Positions 44,563 to 53,743 of a stretch of DNA of 64,000 bases are shown one piece after another (the first letter of the stretch is position 1; each line of letters begins with the position of its first letter). Origin of the DNA: Janthinobacterium sp051380875 (lineage in GTDB: Bacteria; Pseudomonadota; Gammaproteobacteria; Burkholderiales; Burkholderiaceae_D); NCBI RefSeq assembly GCF_051380875.1, contig NZ_JBNYXW010000012.1, forward strand, positions 124,001 to 188,000, in the 5' to 3' direction. Both the position numbers and the translations under genes were made by a program. The notes under the pieces were generated by a model, which had not been told where the DNA came from, did no database searches, and worked only from the letters and a program-made list of their open reading frames with translations.

Positions 44563-45768
44563 ATGCAGTTTGAAGTACGCGCGCTCTCCACGGACCAGGC
44601 AGTAGCAACCTTGTCGACTTGCGTGATCGACGGCCGCGACGAAGCCGACGCGCGCCGCCAGGCCGAGGCGCGGGGCTTGTTTGTCAGCGCCATCCGGCCG
44701 CTGCGGACCACGCCATTTAGCGCCGCCGGGCGCCGGGGCGCGCGGGCCTTGCCCCTGCTGCTGTTCAGCCAGGAATTGCTGGCGCTCTTGAACGCGGGCC
44801 TGGGCATCGTCGAGGCACTGGAAGCGCTGCTGGAAAAGGAGGCGTCGCCGGCCACGCGCAGCGTGCTCACGCGCCTGCTGGAAGGCTTGCGCGAAGGCAA
44901 GCGTTTCTCCGCCGTGCTGGCCGAGCAGGCGGAATTGTTTCCACCGCTGTACATCGGCATCGTCAAGGCGGCCGAGGGTACTAGCGACTTGCCGCGCGCG
45001 CTGTCGCGCTATATCGATTACCAGCAGCGCATCGACACGGTGCGCTCAAAAATCGTCAGCGCCGCCATTTATCCCGCCATTTTGCTGGCCGTAGGCGGCG
45101 GCGTCAGCGCCTTTTTGATCAGTTATGTGGTGCCCCGTTTCGCCGAGGTTTACCAGGGCGCCGGGCGCAACCTGCCGTGGATGTCGCAAGTGATGCTCAG
45201 CTGGGGCCAGTTCGTCACCGAACACGGCCTGTTGCTGTTGCTGGGGCTGCTTGTCGCCGGCAGCGTGCTGGTGACGGCCGTGCGGCGCGTGCTGCGCAAC
45301 GGCGGCGTGGCGCGGCTGCTGGCGACACTGCCCGGCATCGGCGAGCGCGTGCGCATCTATGAACTGTCGCGCCTGTATTTGACGCTGGGCATGCTGTCCG
45401 AAGGGGGCATCACCATCGTGCAGGCCATTTCCACCGTGCAAGCGATGGTCTCGCCGCGCATGCAGGCCTCCTTGCAGCAGGCGCGCGCCGCCATCGAGGC
45501 GGGCCAACCCCTGTCGGCCGCCTTCGAGCAGCACCAGCTGACGACGCCGATCTCGCTGCGCATGCTGCGCGTGGGCGAGCGCACGGGCGACATGGGCCCC
45601 ATGCTGAGCCAGTCGGCCGCCTTTTATGACGGCGAGATCAGCCGCTGGATCGACCGTTTTACGCGCACCTTCGAGCCGTTGCTGATGGCCGCCATCGGTC
45701 TGATCGTCGGCGCCATCGTGATCCTGCTGTACATGCCCATTTTTGACCTTGCCGGCGACATTTCATGA
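44563..45768 (+). CDS. gspF: Inner-membrane platform protein GspF
   Basis: 401 residues with the GspF/PilC layout: a short soluble N-terminus (MQFEVRALSTDQAVATLS), two repeated T2SSF domains (LLLFSQELLALLNAGLGIVE, LLEGLREGKRFSAVLAEQ; second copy LSRLYLTLGMLSEGGITIV, RAAIEAGQPLSAAFEQHQ) and three membrane helices (around 170, 220 and 375). The stop overlaps the gspE start by four bases. It anchors the assembly ATPase to the inner membrane. Confidence 0.92.
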   Translation: MQFEVRALSTDQAVATLSTCVIDGRDEADARRQAEARGLFVSAIRPLRTTPFSAAGRRGARALPLLLFSQELLALLNAGLGIVEALEALLEKEASPATRSVLTRLLEGLREGKRFSAVLAEQAELFPPLYIGIVKAAEGTSDLPRALSRYIDYQQRIDTVRSKIVSAAIYPAILLAVGGGVSAFLISYVVPRFAEVYQGAGRNLPWMSQVMLSWGQFVTEHGLLLLLGLLVAGSVLVTAVRRVLRNGGVARLLATLPGIGERVRIYELSRLYLTLGMLSEGGITIVQAISTVQAMVSPRMQASLQQARAAIEAGQPLSAAFEQHQLTTPISLRMLRVGERTGDMGPMLSQSAAFYDGEISRWIDRFTRTFEPLLMAAIGLIVGAIVILLYMPIFDLAGDIS

Positions 45769-47480
45769 TGCAGATCGTTCCCGAACCCGCCGTGGCCATC
45801 GACAGTGCGCTGATACAGCGCGCGCGCGCCCTGTGCCTGCAATCGAAGCGTAGCCTGGTCGAAGAATTGCAGCAATTGAGCGGCATCGAGGCGCGCCAGG
45901 TGGTGCAGGAACTGGCGCGCCCGTTCGGCCTGGCCGTGCTGGAAACGGCGGACATGCTGGCGCTCTCTCCGGCGTTCGACCTGCTGCCGCTGTCGCAGGC
46001 GCTGGCGCGCCACAGCGTGCTGCTGCGCGCCAGCGATGGCCAACTGGTGGGCGTGATCGCCGACCCGTTCGACCTCGACCTGCAAACCTGGCTTGCCGCG
46101 CGTGCGGGGCAGGGCGCTCATGGCGGAGCCGTGCCGCTGGCCATGCGCCTGGCGCTGCAGGCCGACATCGGCGCCTACCTGTCGAAGCAGGAAGAATCGG
46201 CGCGCGCCGTCGACAATCTGCTGCCCGGCGTTGCCGGAGACGCGCGGCGCGATGGCAAGACGGCCGCCGTGCTGTCGTTCGCCAGCGTCTCGGAGGCGGC
46301 CAGCCCGGCCGTCAAGCTGGTCAATTCGACTCTGTATGACGCGCTCAAGGCGGGTGCCTCCGATATCCACCTGGAAAGCACGGCTGGCGGCCTGGCCGTC
46401 AAGTACCGCGTCGACGGCGTGCTCGATCAAGCCACCTGCGTCAACGGCATCGAAGTGGCCGAGCACATCATCTCGCGCCTGAAAGTGCTGGCCGAACTCG
46501 ATATCGCCGAGCGCCGCGTGCCGCAGGACGGCAGTTTCCGCGTCGAGGCTGGCGGGCGCGAAATCGACCTGCGCGTCTCCATCATGCCCAGCATCCATGG
46601 CGAGGATGCCGTCATCCGTATCCTCGACAAGCGCGCCATGATCGAAGCGTATGGCGCGCTGACGCTCGAAGCGCTGGGCTTTGACGCGCCCTCGCTGCTG
46701 GCCTTGCGCGCGCTGGCGCAGGAAGCCTACGGTATGCTGCTGGTGACAGGCCCCACGGGCTCGGGCAAGACCACCACCCTGTACGCGGCGTTGACGGAAA
46801 TCCATAACGGGCGCGAAAAAATCATCACCATCGAAGACCCCGTCGAATACCAACTGCCCGGCATTTTGCAGATTCCCGTCAACGAAAAGAAGGGACTGAC
46901 CTTTGCCAAGGGCTTGCGTTCGATCTTGCGCCACGACCCGGACAAGATCATGGTGGGCGAAATCCGCGACCGCGAGACGGCGGAAATCGCCGTGCAGTCG
47001 GCCCTCACGGGTCATCTGGTGCTCACCACTGTGCATGCGAATAATGTGTTCGACGTGTTTGGCCGCTTCACGCACATGGGCATCGACCCGTACGCGTTTG
47101 TCTCGGCCCTGAACGGCATCTGGGCGCAGCGCCTGATCCGCACCAATTGCCCCCATTGCGCCACCGGCTACACGCCCGGCGATGCGGAACTGGCCAGCGT
47201 GGGCCTGGCGCGCGCCGAGGTTGATGGCTACCAGTTCAAGCAAGGCAAGGGCTGCGGCGACTGCCGTGGCACGGGCTACAAGGGGCGCCGCTCGATCGCC
47301 GAAATCCTCGTGCTGACGGATGAAATCCGCGAACTGATCGTCGACAAGAAGCCGATCCGGCAAATCAAGGCGGTCGCGTATGCGAACGGCACGCGCAGCC
47401 TGCGCCTGGCGGCGCTGGAACTGGTGAAACGGGGTGCCACCACCATCACGGAAATCAAGAGGGTTACCCTGCATGCGTAA
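45765..47480 (+). CDS. gspE: Secretion ATPase GspE
   Basis: 571 residues. N-terminal MshEN-like region, then KAGASDIHLESTAGGLAVKY (aspartate box), Walker A TGPTGSGKTTTLYAAL, TIEDPVEY, MVGEIRDRETAEIAVQSAL (Walker B) and HLVLTTVHANN. The four-Cys zinc motif is present (CPHCATGYTPG and CGDCRGTGYKGR). This is a complete assembly ATPase of the type II secretion/type IV pilus class. The 3' end overlaps the next gene by eight bases. Confidence 0.93.
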   Translation: MMQIVPEPAVAIDSALIQRARALCLQSKRSLVEELQQLSGIEARQVVQELARPFGLAVLETADMLALSPAFDLLPLSQALARHSVLLRASDGQLVGVIADPFDLDLQTWLAARAGQGAHGGAVPLAMRLALQADIGAYLSKQEESARAVDNLLPGVAGDARRDGKTAAVLSFASVSEAASPAVKLVNSTLYDALKAGASDIHLESTAGGLAVKYRVDGVLDQATCVNGIEVAEHIISRLKVLAELDIAERRVPQDGSFRVEAGGREIDLRVSIMPSIHGEDAVIRILDKRAMIEAYGALTLEALGFDAPSLLALRALAQEAYGMLLVTGPTGSGKTTTLYAALTEIHNGREKIITIEDPVEYQLPGILQIPVNEKKGLTFAKGLRSILRHDPDKIMVGEIRDRETAEIAVQSALTGHLVLTTVHANNVFDVFGRFTHMGIDPYAFVSALNGIWAQRLIRTNCPHCATGYTPGDAELASVGLARAEVDGYQFKQGKGCGDCRGTGYKGRRSIAEILVLTDEIRELIVDKKPIRQIKAVAYANGTRSLRLAALELVKRGATTITEIKRVTLHA

Positions 47481-48303
47481 AGGCATAGGACAAGGTTTGC
47501 GTTTGGGCGTGGCGGCGGGGAGCGTGAGCTTGTGGCGCACGAGCCGCTGGCGCGCGCCCGCCTGGACGCTGCTGGCCGAGCAGGCGTATGCGCCGCAGGC
47601 GGATCTGGACCTGCATGGCGATTTTGCCGCCCTGGGGCAGGCGCTGGAGCAATTGCTGCCCTTGGGCGAACATGCGGCATGGCCCATGTCGGTGGTGCTC
47701 GACGATGCGCTGGTGCGCCTGTGGCAAGTGGACATGCCGCAGGGCGCCACGCGCCCGGCCGACATCGAGGCGGCCGCCGCGCTGCGTTTCCAATCGCTGT
47801 ACGGCGATGCGCCGGGCCTGTGGCAAAGCAGCCGCGCCTGGGATGAACGGGCGCCGTTCTTTTGCGCCGTGCCGCGCGCGCTGCTGGCGCAACTGAGCCG
47901 TGTGGCTGCCGAGCGCAAGCTGGCCTTGATTTTTATCGTGCCGCAATTCGTGCGCCACTGGAACCGCTGGCAGGGTGCGCTCAAGGCAGGCGCCTGGTTT
48001 GGCCAACTGCAGGCGCAGACGCTGACCCTGGGCGTGGTGCGCGATGGTGGTCTGCGCGCCATACGCGCGCTGCCCGTGCCGCCTGGCGCCGGCCATGCTT
48101 GGCTGGAGCAGACGCTGGCGCGCGAAGCGCTGCTGCAGGGCGTGCCGGCACCCATGCTGCTGCAACTGTGCGGCACGCTGCCACCTGACTGGCTGGCGCC
48201 GCGCGCAGAAGGGAAAGTTGTTTGCAGCGCTTTCGCTCCGCCTGGCGTGGAGGGGGGGCTGTCGCCGGCCGCTTTGCTGGCGCGCAGCGGAGTGCAGCCA
48301 TGA
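47473..48303 (+). CDS. GspL/PilM-like cytoplasmic protein of the secretion cluster
   Basis: 276 residues without a membrane helix. N-terminal GLRLGVAAGSVSLWRT and later TLGVVRDGGLRAIRALPV resemble the actin-like cytoplasmic half of GspL and PilM/MshI proteins, though motifs are weak. It overlaps gspE and the next gene, which supplies a membrane/periplasmic part, as in the PilM-PilN pair. Assignment rests mainly on position, size and this residual fold pattern. Confidence 0.6.
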   Translation: MRKGIGQGLRLGVAAGSVSLWRTSRWRAPAWTLLAEQAYAPQADLDLHGDFAALGQALEQLLPLGEHAAWPMSVVLDDALVRLWQVDMPQGATRPADIEAAAALRFQSLYGDAPGLWQSSRAWDERAPFFCAVPRALLAQLSRVAAERKLALIFIVPQFVRHWNRWQGALKAGAWFGQLQAQTLTLGVVRDGGLRAIRALPVPPGAGHAWLEQTLAREALLQGVPAPMLLQLCGTLPPDWLAPRAEGKVVCSAFAPPGVEGGLSPAALLARSGVQP

Positions 48304-48848
48304 CGCGTCTGGATATCGATTTCTCCCCGCCAGGCTGGCGTCGCAGCCTGTACCGCGTGCCAGCATGGGCATGGCTAAGTGGCGTGCTGGGCGTGGCGCT
48401 GATTGCCACGGCGGCGTACAGCGGCAGCGCCGCACTGCAACGCCAGCAGGTGCGCGAAGCGCAGTTGCTGCGCGCCCAGCAGCGCGTGGCGGCCAGCGTG
48501 CAGGGCCCCGCGTCGGTGGCCTTCACGCCGATTGCGCCGGCGCAGGCGGCGGCCGTGAATGCCGCCATCTTGCAACTGAATTTGCCGTGGCGCGATGTGC
48601 AGGATGCGCTGGCGACCGCCACGCCGCCGGGGATTGCGCTGCTGGCGCTGGAGCCGGATGCGCGCAAGCACCTGTTGAAAATCACGGCTGAAACGACCAG
48701 CAGCGACGCCATGGTCGCCTACATCGCGCAACTCAAGCAGCAGGAGCTGTTCGGCTCCCGCGTGCAATTGCTGCGCCATGAAATCAACGACCTCGATCCG
48801 AACAAACCCTTGCGCTTCCAGCTTGAAGCGCGTTGGAGCACGCCATGA
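48300..48848 (+). CDS. PilN/GspL-C-like bitopic membrane protein
   Basis: 182 residues with one membrane helix near residues 23-43 (AWLSGVLGVALIATAAYSG), a coiled stretch and a periplasmic alpha/beta domain (LLKITAETTSSDAMVAYIAQ). This is the organisation of PilN, and of the C-terminal half of GspL. The start overlaps the upstream stop and the stop overlaps the next ATG, so the four L/N/M/C-like genes are tightly coupled. No specific motif proves the name. Confidence 0.6.
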   Translation: MTRLDIDFSPPGWRRSLYRVPAWAWLSGVLGVALIATAAYSGSAALQRQQVREAQLLRAQQRVAASVQGPASVAFTPIAPAQAAAVNAAILQLNLPWRDVQDALATATPPGIALLALEPDARKHLLKITAETTSSDAMVAYIAQLKQQELFGSRVQLLRHEINDLDPNKPLRFQLEARWSTP

Positions 48849-49411
48849 TGGCCGTCGATGTGAACGCGCTGCGCCTGCGCGCGCAACTGTTGCTGCGCCG
48901 CGTGGGCGCGCCCACCTGCCTTGCCGTGGTTTTGTTTCTGCTGGGCGCTGCCGCCTGGGCCTGGGCCTGGCAGCAGCGCGCATTGGCGGCGCAGCTGGAG
49001 GCGCGCCCGCTGCCCCTGACGTCGCTGGGGCCGGCTGCAGTGCAGTCGGCCCCAGCGACGGCCAGCGAGAATCTGGCTCTGTTTTATGCCACGTTGGGGC
49101 AGCAGCGTCATGCGGAGCAGCAGGTCAAGCTGCTGTTCGACCTGGCGGCGAAGAACGGCCTGGTGCTGGCGCAGGGAGAGTATAAAAGCGGCTACGACAA
49201 GGCCAGCCGCGTCGCCACCTACCAGGTGACCTTGCCGCTCAAGGGCAGCTACCCGGCCGTGTGGCAGTTCGCGCTGCAGGCGCTGCGCGCCATGCCGTTC
49301 GCTTCGCTCGATGAACTGAGTTTCCGCCGCGAGCAGATCGCCGACACCAATCTGGAAGCGCGCTTGCGCCTGACCTTCTATCTGACCGATGCTGCGGGAG
49401 GCACGCCATGA
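48845..49411 (+). CDS. PilO/GspM-like bitopic membrane protein
   Basis: 188 residues with an N-terminal helix (LAVVLFLLGAAAWAWAW) and a periplasmic ferredoxin-like domain (QQVKLLFDLAAKNGLVLAQG, YQVTLPLKGSYPAVWQFALQ). The segment KGSYPAVWQF with a following LDELSFRRE resembles PilO-type proteins. It probably dimerises with the preceding PilN-like protein to form the inner-membrane alignment complex. Overlaps both neighbours. Confidence 0.62.
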   Translation: MMAVDVNALRLRAQLLLRRVGAPTCLAVVLFLLGAAAWAWAWQQRALAAQLEARPLPLTSLGPAAVQSAPATASENLALFYATLGQQRHAEQQVKLLFDLAAKNGLVLAQGEYKSGYDKASRVATYQVTLPLKGSYPAVWQFALQALRAMPFASLDELSFRREQIADTNLEARLRLTFYLTDAAGGTP

Positions 49412-49929
49412 CGCCGCGCCATGGCTTGATGCTGGCTGCCTTGCTGGGCGCGGGCGCCTTGCTGCTGTTTGGCGAGCGCCAGCCCGTGTCCGAGGTGGCT
49501 GAAGCGGTGGAGCGTGCCGTCGCGCCGTCGCGCCACCGGGCAGGCAAGCCGGATGCCGCGCAGCCCGTCATCCTGGCCCTGCTGCCGCGCAGCGAGGTGG
49601 CGGGCGAGGATGGCGATACCTTTGGCGGCGCCGACGGCGTCTTCCAGAGCCAGAACTGGACGCCGCCGCCACCGAAGGTGGTGGCTGTCGCCGCGCCGCC
49701 CCCGCTCCCGCCGCTGGCGCCGCCGCTGCCGTTTGTCTACCTGGGCAAGGCGGCTGCCGATGGCGCCTGGGAGGTGTTTCTGTCGCGCGCCGACAAGACG
49801 TATATCGTGCGCGCCAATACCGTTATCGATGGCGCCTACCGTGTCGTGGCGATCGCGCCGCCCGTCATGACGCTCAACTACCTGCCGTTGAACCAGGTTC
49901 AGCAGCTCAACATTGGAGTACTCGACTGA
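49408..49929 (+). CDS. GspC/PilP-like linker protein (secretion system X type)
   Basis: 173 residues: a short N-terminal anchor (LMLAALLGAGALLLF), an Ala/Pro-rich linker with PPPLPPLAPPLP, and a small C-terminal beta domain (FVYLGKAAADGAWEVFLSRA, YRVVAIAPPVMTLNYLPL) like the homology region of GspC or PilP that binds the secretin. Proteins of this kind in related genomes are misleadingly labelled secretion system X translation initiation factor. Stop overlaps the secretin start by one base. Confidence 0.6.
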   Translation: MTPRHGLMLAALLGAGALLLFGERQPVSEVAEAVERAVAPSRHRAGKPDAAQPVILALLPRSEVAGEDGDTFGGADGVFQSQNWTPPPPKVVAVAAPPPLPPLAPPLPFVYLGKAAADGAWEVFLSRADKTYIVRANTVIDGAYRVVAIAPPVMTLNYLPLNQVQQLNIGVLD

Positions 49930-51998
49930 TGCCTCGTTCCTTTTTTTCGGTGCCTCTGTTCCGGCGCGCCAGCCTGGCGTCGCCGCTGCTGCTGTTTTTG
50001 CTGTCTGGCTGCGCCGGGCATATGGCGTATCGCGACGGGCGTGAGCTGATCGCGCAAAACCAGGTACCGGCCGGCCTGCAAAAGCTGCAGGAAGCGCTGC
50101 AGCAGGACCCCGGCAATGCGCAATACCGCAGCGCCTATTTGCAGGCGCGCGAACGGGCCACCAGCGGGCGCTTGCAGCAGGCCGAACGCCAGGCTGCGGC
50201 GGGCCAGGGCGAACTGGCGCGCGCAGCGTTTGTCAGCGTGCTGGAAATCGATGCGCAGAACGAGCGCGCCAACAGCGGCTTGCGCGCGCTGGAGCGCGAG
50301 CAGCGTCAGGGCAAGCTCCTGGGTGAGGCGCAGAAAGATATCGAGGCCAAGCGCTACGACCCGGCGCGCCAGCGCCTGAATGCGATCCTCACCGAGCAGC
50401 CGAATCACGCCAGGGCGCGCGAACTGCTGCGCGAAGTCGATGAGAAAACGGCGCCGCCCATCGTCGAGTCGGGCCTGGCCAGATCGTACAAGCAGCCGAT
50501 CACCATCGAATTTCGCGATGCGCCATTGAAGCAGGTATTCGAGCTGATTGCGCGCCGCTCCGGTCTCAACTTCGTTTTCGACAAGGACGTCAAGGCCGAC
50601 GCGAAGACCTCCATTTTCCTGAAGAACAGCACGGTGGAATCGGCCGTCTACTTCCTGCTGGTGACGAACCAGCTGGAACAGCAGGTGATGGATGCCAATA
50701 CCATCCTGATCTATCCGAACGTGGCGGCGAAACTGAAGGAATACCAGGAAGTGCTGGTGAAGACCTTCTTTCTTGCCAATGCGGACGCCAAGCAGGTGGC
50801 CAACACGCTCAAGACCATCCTCAAGACGCGCGACGTGGTGGCCGATGAAAAACTCAACCTGGTCATCGTGCGCGACACGCCCGAGGCTATCCGCCTGGCC
50901 GAGCGCCTGATCGCGCTGCAGGACGTGCCCGAAGCGGAGGTCGTGCTGGAACTGGAAATCCTCGAGGTCAAGCGCAGCCGGCTGCTGGAACTGGGCGTGG
51001 CCTGGCCGTCGAGCCTGACCCTGACGCCATTGAGCACATCGGGCGGGGCGGGGCTGACCATCAATGACTTGAATAATCTGAATCAACGCACCATAGGCGT
51101 GAGTGGACTTGCCCTCACGGCGAATGCCAACAAGACGGATGGCGACGCGAATATCCTGGCTAACCCGCGCATCCGCGTGCGCAACCGCGAAAAGGCAAAA
51201 TTCGTCATCGGCGACAAGGTGCCCGTGATTACCACCACCATTTCGCCGGGCACGGGCGGCTTCGCCTCCGAGTCCATTAGCTACCTGGACGTGGGCCTGA
51301 CGGTGAACGCCGAGCCCACCATCTACCTGAATAATGAGGTGGGTATCCGCATCTCGCTCGAAGTGAGCAACCTGGGTGCGGCCACCATTACCAAGAGCGG
51401 CTCGACCCTGTACCAGATCGGCACGCGCCAGGCGTCGACCATGCTGCAACTGAAAGATGGCGAAAACCAGGTGCTGGCGGGGCTGATCAACAATGAAGAG
51501 CGCAGCTCGGGCAACAAGGTGCCGGGCCTGGGCGATATTCCCCTGCTGGGACGTTTGTTCGGCAGTAGCAAGGACGACAGCCAGAAGACGGAGATCGTGC
51601 TGTCGATCACGCCGCACCTGGTGCGCACGGTGCAGCGTCCGGAAGCGAAGGAATCGGAATTCTCGGCCGGTACCGAGGGCAGCTTCCGCCGCCGTCCCGA
51701 CATGGCGCCCAAGTCGGCCACGCAAATGCCGGGCACGGTGATCGTGCGTTCCGGCCCGTCGGCCGTCGGCATGCAGCCGGCGCCGCCGCAACCGCTGATG
51801 GTGCCGGCCCAGGTACCGTCATCGTTGCCTGGGTCGCTACCGCAGAGCGTGCAGGCGCCGGAAGTATCGCCATCGCCCGAGGCCCCAAGCGCGTCGCCAT
51901 TGCCGATCTCGTCTGGCCAGCCCATGCCGCTGCCGATGGCGCCCTTGCCGCTGTCGTCCGGCCAGCCCGTGCCGGTAGCGCCGCCGCCCGCCAAATGA
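49929..51998 (+). CDS. gspD: Secretin GspD with TPR-like N-terminus and Pro/Ser-rich tail
   Basis: 689 residues. A lipoprotein signal ends at Cys28 (FLLSGC). Residues about 35-165 are helical TPR-like repeats, unusual for classical GspD. Then come an STN/N0 domain (ITIEFRDAPLKQVFELIARR), an N1 domain (VKTFFLANADAKQVANTLKT) and the secretin core (ANPRIRVRNREKAKFVIGDK, GLGDIPLLGRLFGSS, EIVLSITPHLVRT). The last 110 residues are Pro/Ser-rich with LPISSGQPMPLP and LPLSSGQPVPVA copies. It forms the outer-membrane pore; no separate pilotin gene is seen and the lipobox may replace it. Confidence 0.92.
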   Translation: MPRSFFSVPLFRRASLASPLLLFLLSGCAGHMAYRDGRELIAQNQVPAGLQKLQEALQQDPGNAQYRSAYLQARERATSGRLQQAERQAAAGQGELARAAFVSVLEIDAQNERANSGLRALEREQRQGKLLGEAQKDIEAKRYDPARQRLNAILTEQPNHARARELLREVDEKTAPPIVESGLARSYKQPITIEFRDAPLKQVFELIARRSGLNFVFDKDVKADAKTSIFLKNSTVESAVYFLLVTNQLEQQVMDANTILIYPNVAAKLKEYQEVLVKTFFLANADAKQVANTLKTILKTRDVVADEKLNLVIVRDTPEAIRLAERLIALQDVPEAEVVLELEILEVKRSRLLELGVAWPSSLTLTPLSTSGGAGLTINDLNNLNQRTIGVSGLALTANANKTDGDANILANPRIRVRNREKAKFVIGDKVPVITTTISPGTGGFASESISYLDVGLTVNAEPTIYLNNEVGIRISLEVSNLGAATITKSGSTLYQIGTRQASTMLQLKDGENQVLAGLINNEERSSGNKVPGLGDIPLLGRLFGSSKDDSQKTEIVLSITPHLVRTVQRPEAKESEFSAGTEGSFRRRPDMAPKSATQMPGTVIVRSGPSAVGMQPAPPQPLMVPAQVPSSLPGSLPQSVQAPEVSPSPEAPSASPLPISSGQPMPLPMAPLPLSSGQPVPVAPPPAK

Positions 51999-52495
51999 GG
52001 CTGGCGCGCTTACAGGGACAGGGCGGCGCCGGGCGTGGCTTCACGCTGATCGAGCTGCTGGTGACCCTGGCCATCCTGGGCGTGCTGGCCACCCTGGTGG
52101 TGCCCGTCACGCAAGTGACCATGCAGCGACGCCAGGAGCAGGATCTGCGGCGCGCGCTGCGCGACATCCGCCAGGGGCTCGACGCGTATAAACGGGCCGG
52201 CGACGAGGGCCGCATCGTGCGTTCGCCCGACGCCAGCGGCTATCCGAAAAGCCTGGAACTGCTGGCCGAGGGCGTGCCGGACCAGCGCAATGCCAAGCGC
52301 AGCAGGATGTTTTTCTTGCGCCGCGTGCCGCGCGACCCGTTCAATCTGGATGCCAGCCTGACGGATGCGCAGACCTGGGGCCGGCGCAGCTACGCCAGCG
52401 AGGCCGGCGAGCCGCGCGAGGGCGACGATGTGTACGATGTGTATTCCACCTCGAGCAAGACTGGCTTGAATAACGTGCCTTACCGCTTATGGTGA
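51995..52495 (+). CDS. Type II-like pseudopilin
   Basis: 166 residues with the prepilin motif RG-FTLIELLVTLAILGVLATL followed by a long alpha helix. RRALRDIRQGLDAYKRAGDE and the C-terminal loop DVYSTSSKTGLNNVPYRLW resemble GspG-like minor or major pseudopilins. It overlaps the secretin stop by four bases. The Glu at +5 after cleavage is present. Exact class (G, H or MshA-like) cannot be fixed by eye. Confidence 0.82.
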   Translation: MRLARLQGQGGAGRGFTLIELLVTLAILGVLATLVVPVTQVTMQRRQEQDLRRALRDIRQGLDAYKRAGDEGRIVRSPDASGYPKSLELLAEGVPDQRNAKRSRMFFLRRVPRDPFNLDASLTDAQTWGRRSYASEAGEPREGDDVYDVYSTSSKTGLNNVPYRLW

Positions 52496-52498
52496 ACC

Positions 52499-52909
52499 AT
52501 GCCCGCTCCTGACCGCGCCGTCCTCCCGCCCGCCGCCGCACGCGCGCGCGGCTTTACCCTGATTGAACTGCTGGTGGTGCTCGGTATCGTGGCGCTGCTG
52601 CTGACCCTGGCCGTGCCCCGCTACTTCCCCAGCCTCGACAAGGCGAAGGAAACCGTACTGGCGGACAACCTGCGCAATCTGCGCATGACCATCGACCAGT
52701 TCCATGGCGACACGGGGCGCTATCCCGATACGTTGGAGCAACTGGTGGAAAAGAAATACCTGCGCGCCATGCCCGTCGATCCCATCACGGAAAGCGACGC
52801 CAGTTGGGTCATCGTGCCGCCGCCCGACGATACGCCAGGCCAGGTATATGACGTGAAGAGCGGCGCGCCCGGCAAGGACCGCAGCGGCACGCCGTTTGTC
52901 GACTGGTAG
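52499..52909 (+). CDS. Type II-like pseudopilin, GspG-related
   Basis: 136 residues. Prepilin motif RG-FTLIELLVVLGIVALLLTL with Glu+5; then YFPSLDKAKETVLADNLRNL, DTGRYPDTLEQLVEKKYLR and DDTPGQVYDVKSGAPGKDRS, which resemble GspG. It starts three bases after the previous gene and ends five bases before the next. A second GspG-like subunit in one cluster suggests a non-standard pseudopilus. Confidence 0.84.
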   Translation: MPAPDRAVLPPAAARARGFTLIELLVVLGIVALLLTLAVPRYFPSLDKAKETVLADNLRNLRMTIDQFHGDTGRYPDTLEQLVEKKYLRAMPVDPITESDASWVIVPPPDDTPGQVYDVKSGAPGKDRSGTPFVDW

Positions 52910-52914
52910 CGGCG

Positions 52915-53565
52915 ATGCCATACCTTGTCCGTGGCCAGCGCGGCTTCACGTATCTGGGGCTGATTATCCTGCTGGCCATTCTCGGCCTGGTGGGCGCGGC
53001 CGGCTTGAAAATGGGCTCCTTGCTGCAGCGCCAGGCCGCCGAGCAGGAGTTGCTCGACATCGGTGGGCAGTTTTCCGATGCCCTCTACAGCTATGCGGCC
53101 GCCACGCCGCCAGGCCAGCCCCAACAGCCGCCCAGCTTGGCGGCCTTGCTGCGCGATCCCCGCTTTCCGCAGGTGCGCCGGCATCTACGCAAGCTGTATG
53201 TCGACCCTGTTACGGGGCGCGCCGAGTGGGGCTTACTGTACCAGCCGGGCAGCAATCGCATCATCGGCGTGCACAGCCTGTCACAGGCGGCGCCTTTGAA
53301 AGTGGGCAACTTCGAGGCGCGGTTTGCCGGTTTTGAAGGCAAGGCGCATGTGTCGGAGTGGCAATTCATGATGAGCGCGCAGACGGGCCCGCCGGCGAGC
53401 CCAGTGCAGGCGCCAGGAAGGGGCGGCGCGGAGGCGCCCCCTGTGGTGGCGGCACCGGCGTTGTTTTCTAGCGCTATTTCCGATGCGCAAGAAACGTCGC
53501 CAAGCGAACCACCAGAAGTCCTCGAATCGCCAACGGCAGCACCAGATGAGACACTTTCACCCTAA
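52915..53565 (+). CDS. Pseudopilin-like protein with extended Pro-rich C-terminus
   Basis: 216 residues. The prepilin-type segment is RG-FTYLGLIILLAILGLVGAA: it lacks the canonical Glu+5, as do GspK-like tip proteins. A periplasmic domain (LLRDPRFPQVRRHLRKLYVD, GRAEWGLLYQPGSNRIIGVH) follows, and the last 50 residues are Ala/Pro/Ser/Glu-rich. Missing Glu+5 and its place at the end of the pseudopilin genes suggest a tip or minor subunit. No terminator is obvious after it. Confidence 0.75.
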   Translation: MPYLVRGQRGFTYLGLIILLAILGLVGAAGLKMGSLLQRQAAEQELLDIGGQFSDALYSYAAATPPGQPQQPPSLAALLRDPRFPQVRRHLRKLYVDPVTGRAEWGLLYQPGSNRIIGVHSLSQAAPLKVGNFEARFAGFEGKAHVSEWQFMMSAQTGPPASPVQAPGRGGAEAPPVVAAPALFSSAISDAQETSPSEPPEVLESPTAAPDETLSP

Positions 53566-53743
53566 AGGCGACTCAAAAACGTTAGGTGCCGCGAGAATTG
53601 TTTTTGCGTAGAAAGTACTTGATACAGGTAACTATTTCATTTCAAAAATAGTTATTTAAAAATAAACTTAGATAAAATATTTATAAGCAATCCGATGTAT
53701 TTATGTTACCCTTATTGTCAGTATTTGGTATTCAGATTATTGG

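Noticed and set aside
45624..48176. 850-codon open frame antisense to gspE and its neighbours
   Set aside because: GspE motifs on the plus strand are complete; the antisense frame has shadow composition and no recognisable domain.
49899..51791. 630-codon open frame antisense to the secretin gene
   Set aside because: Secretin domains are clear on the plus strand; the antisense product shows no domain.
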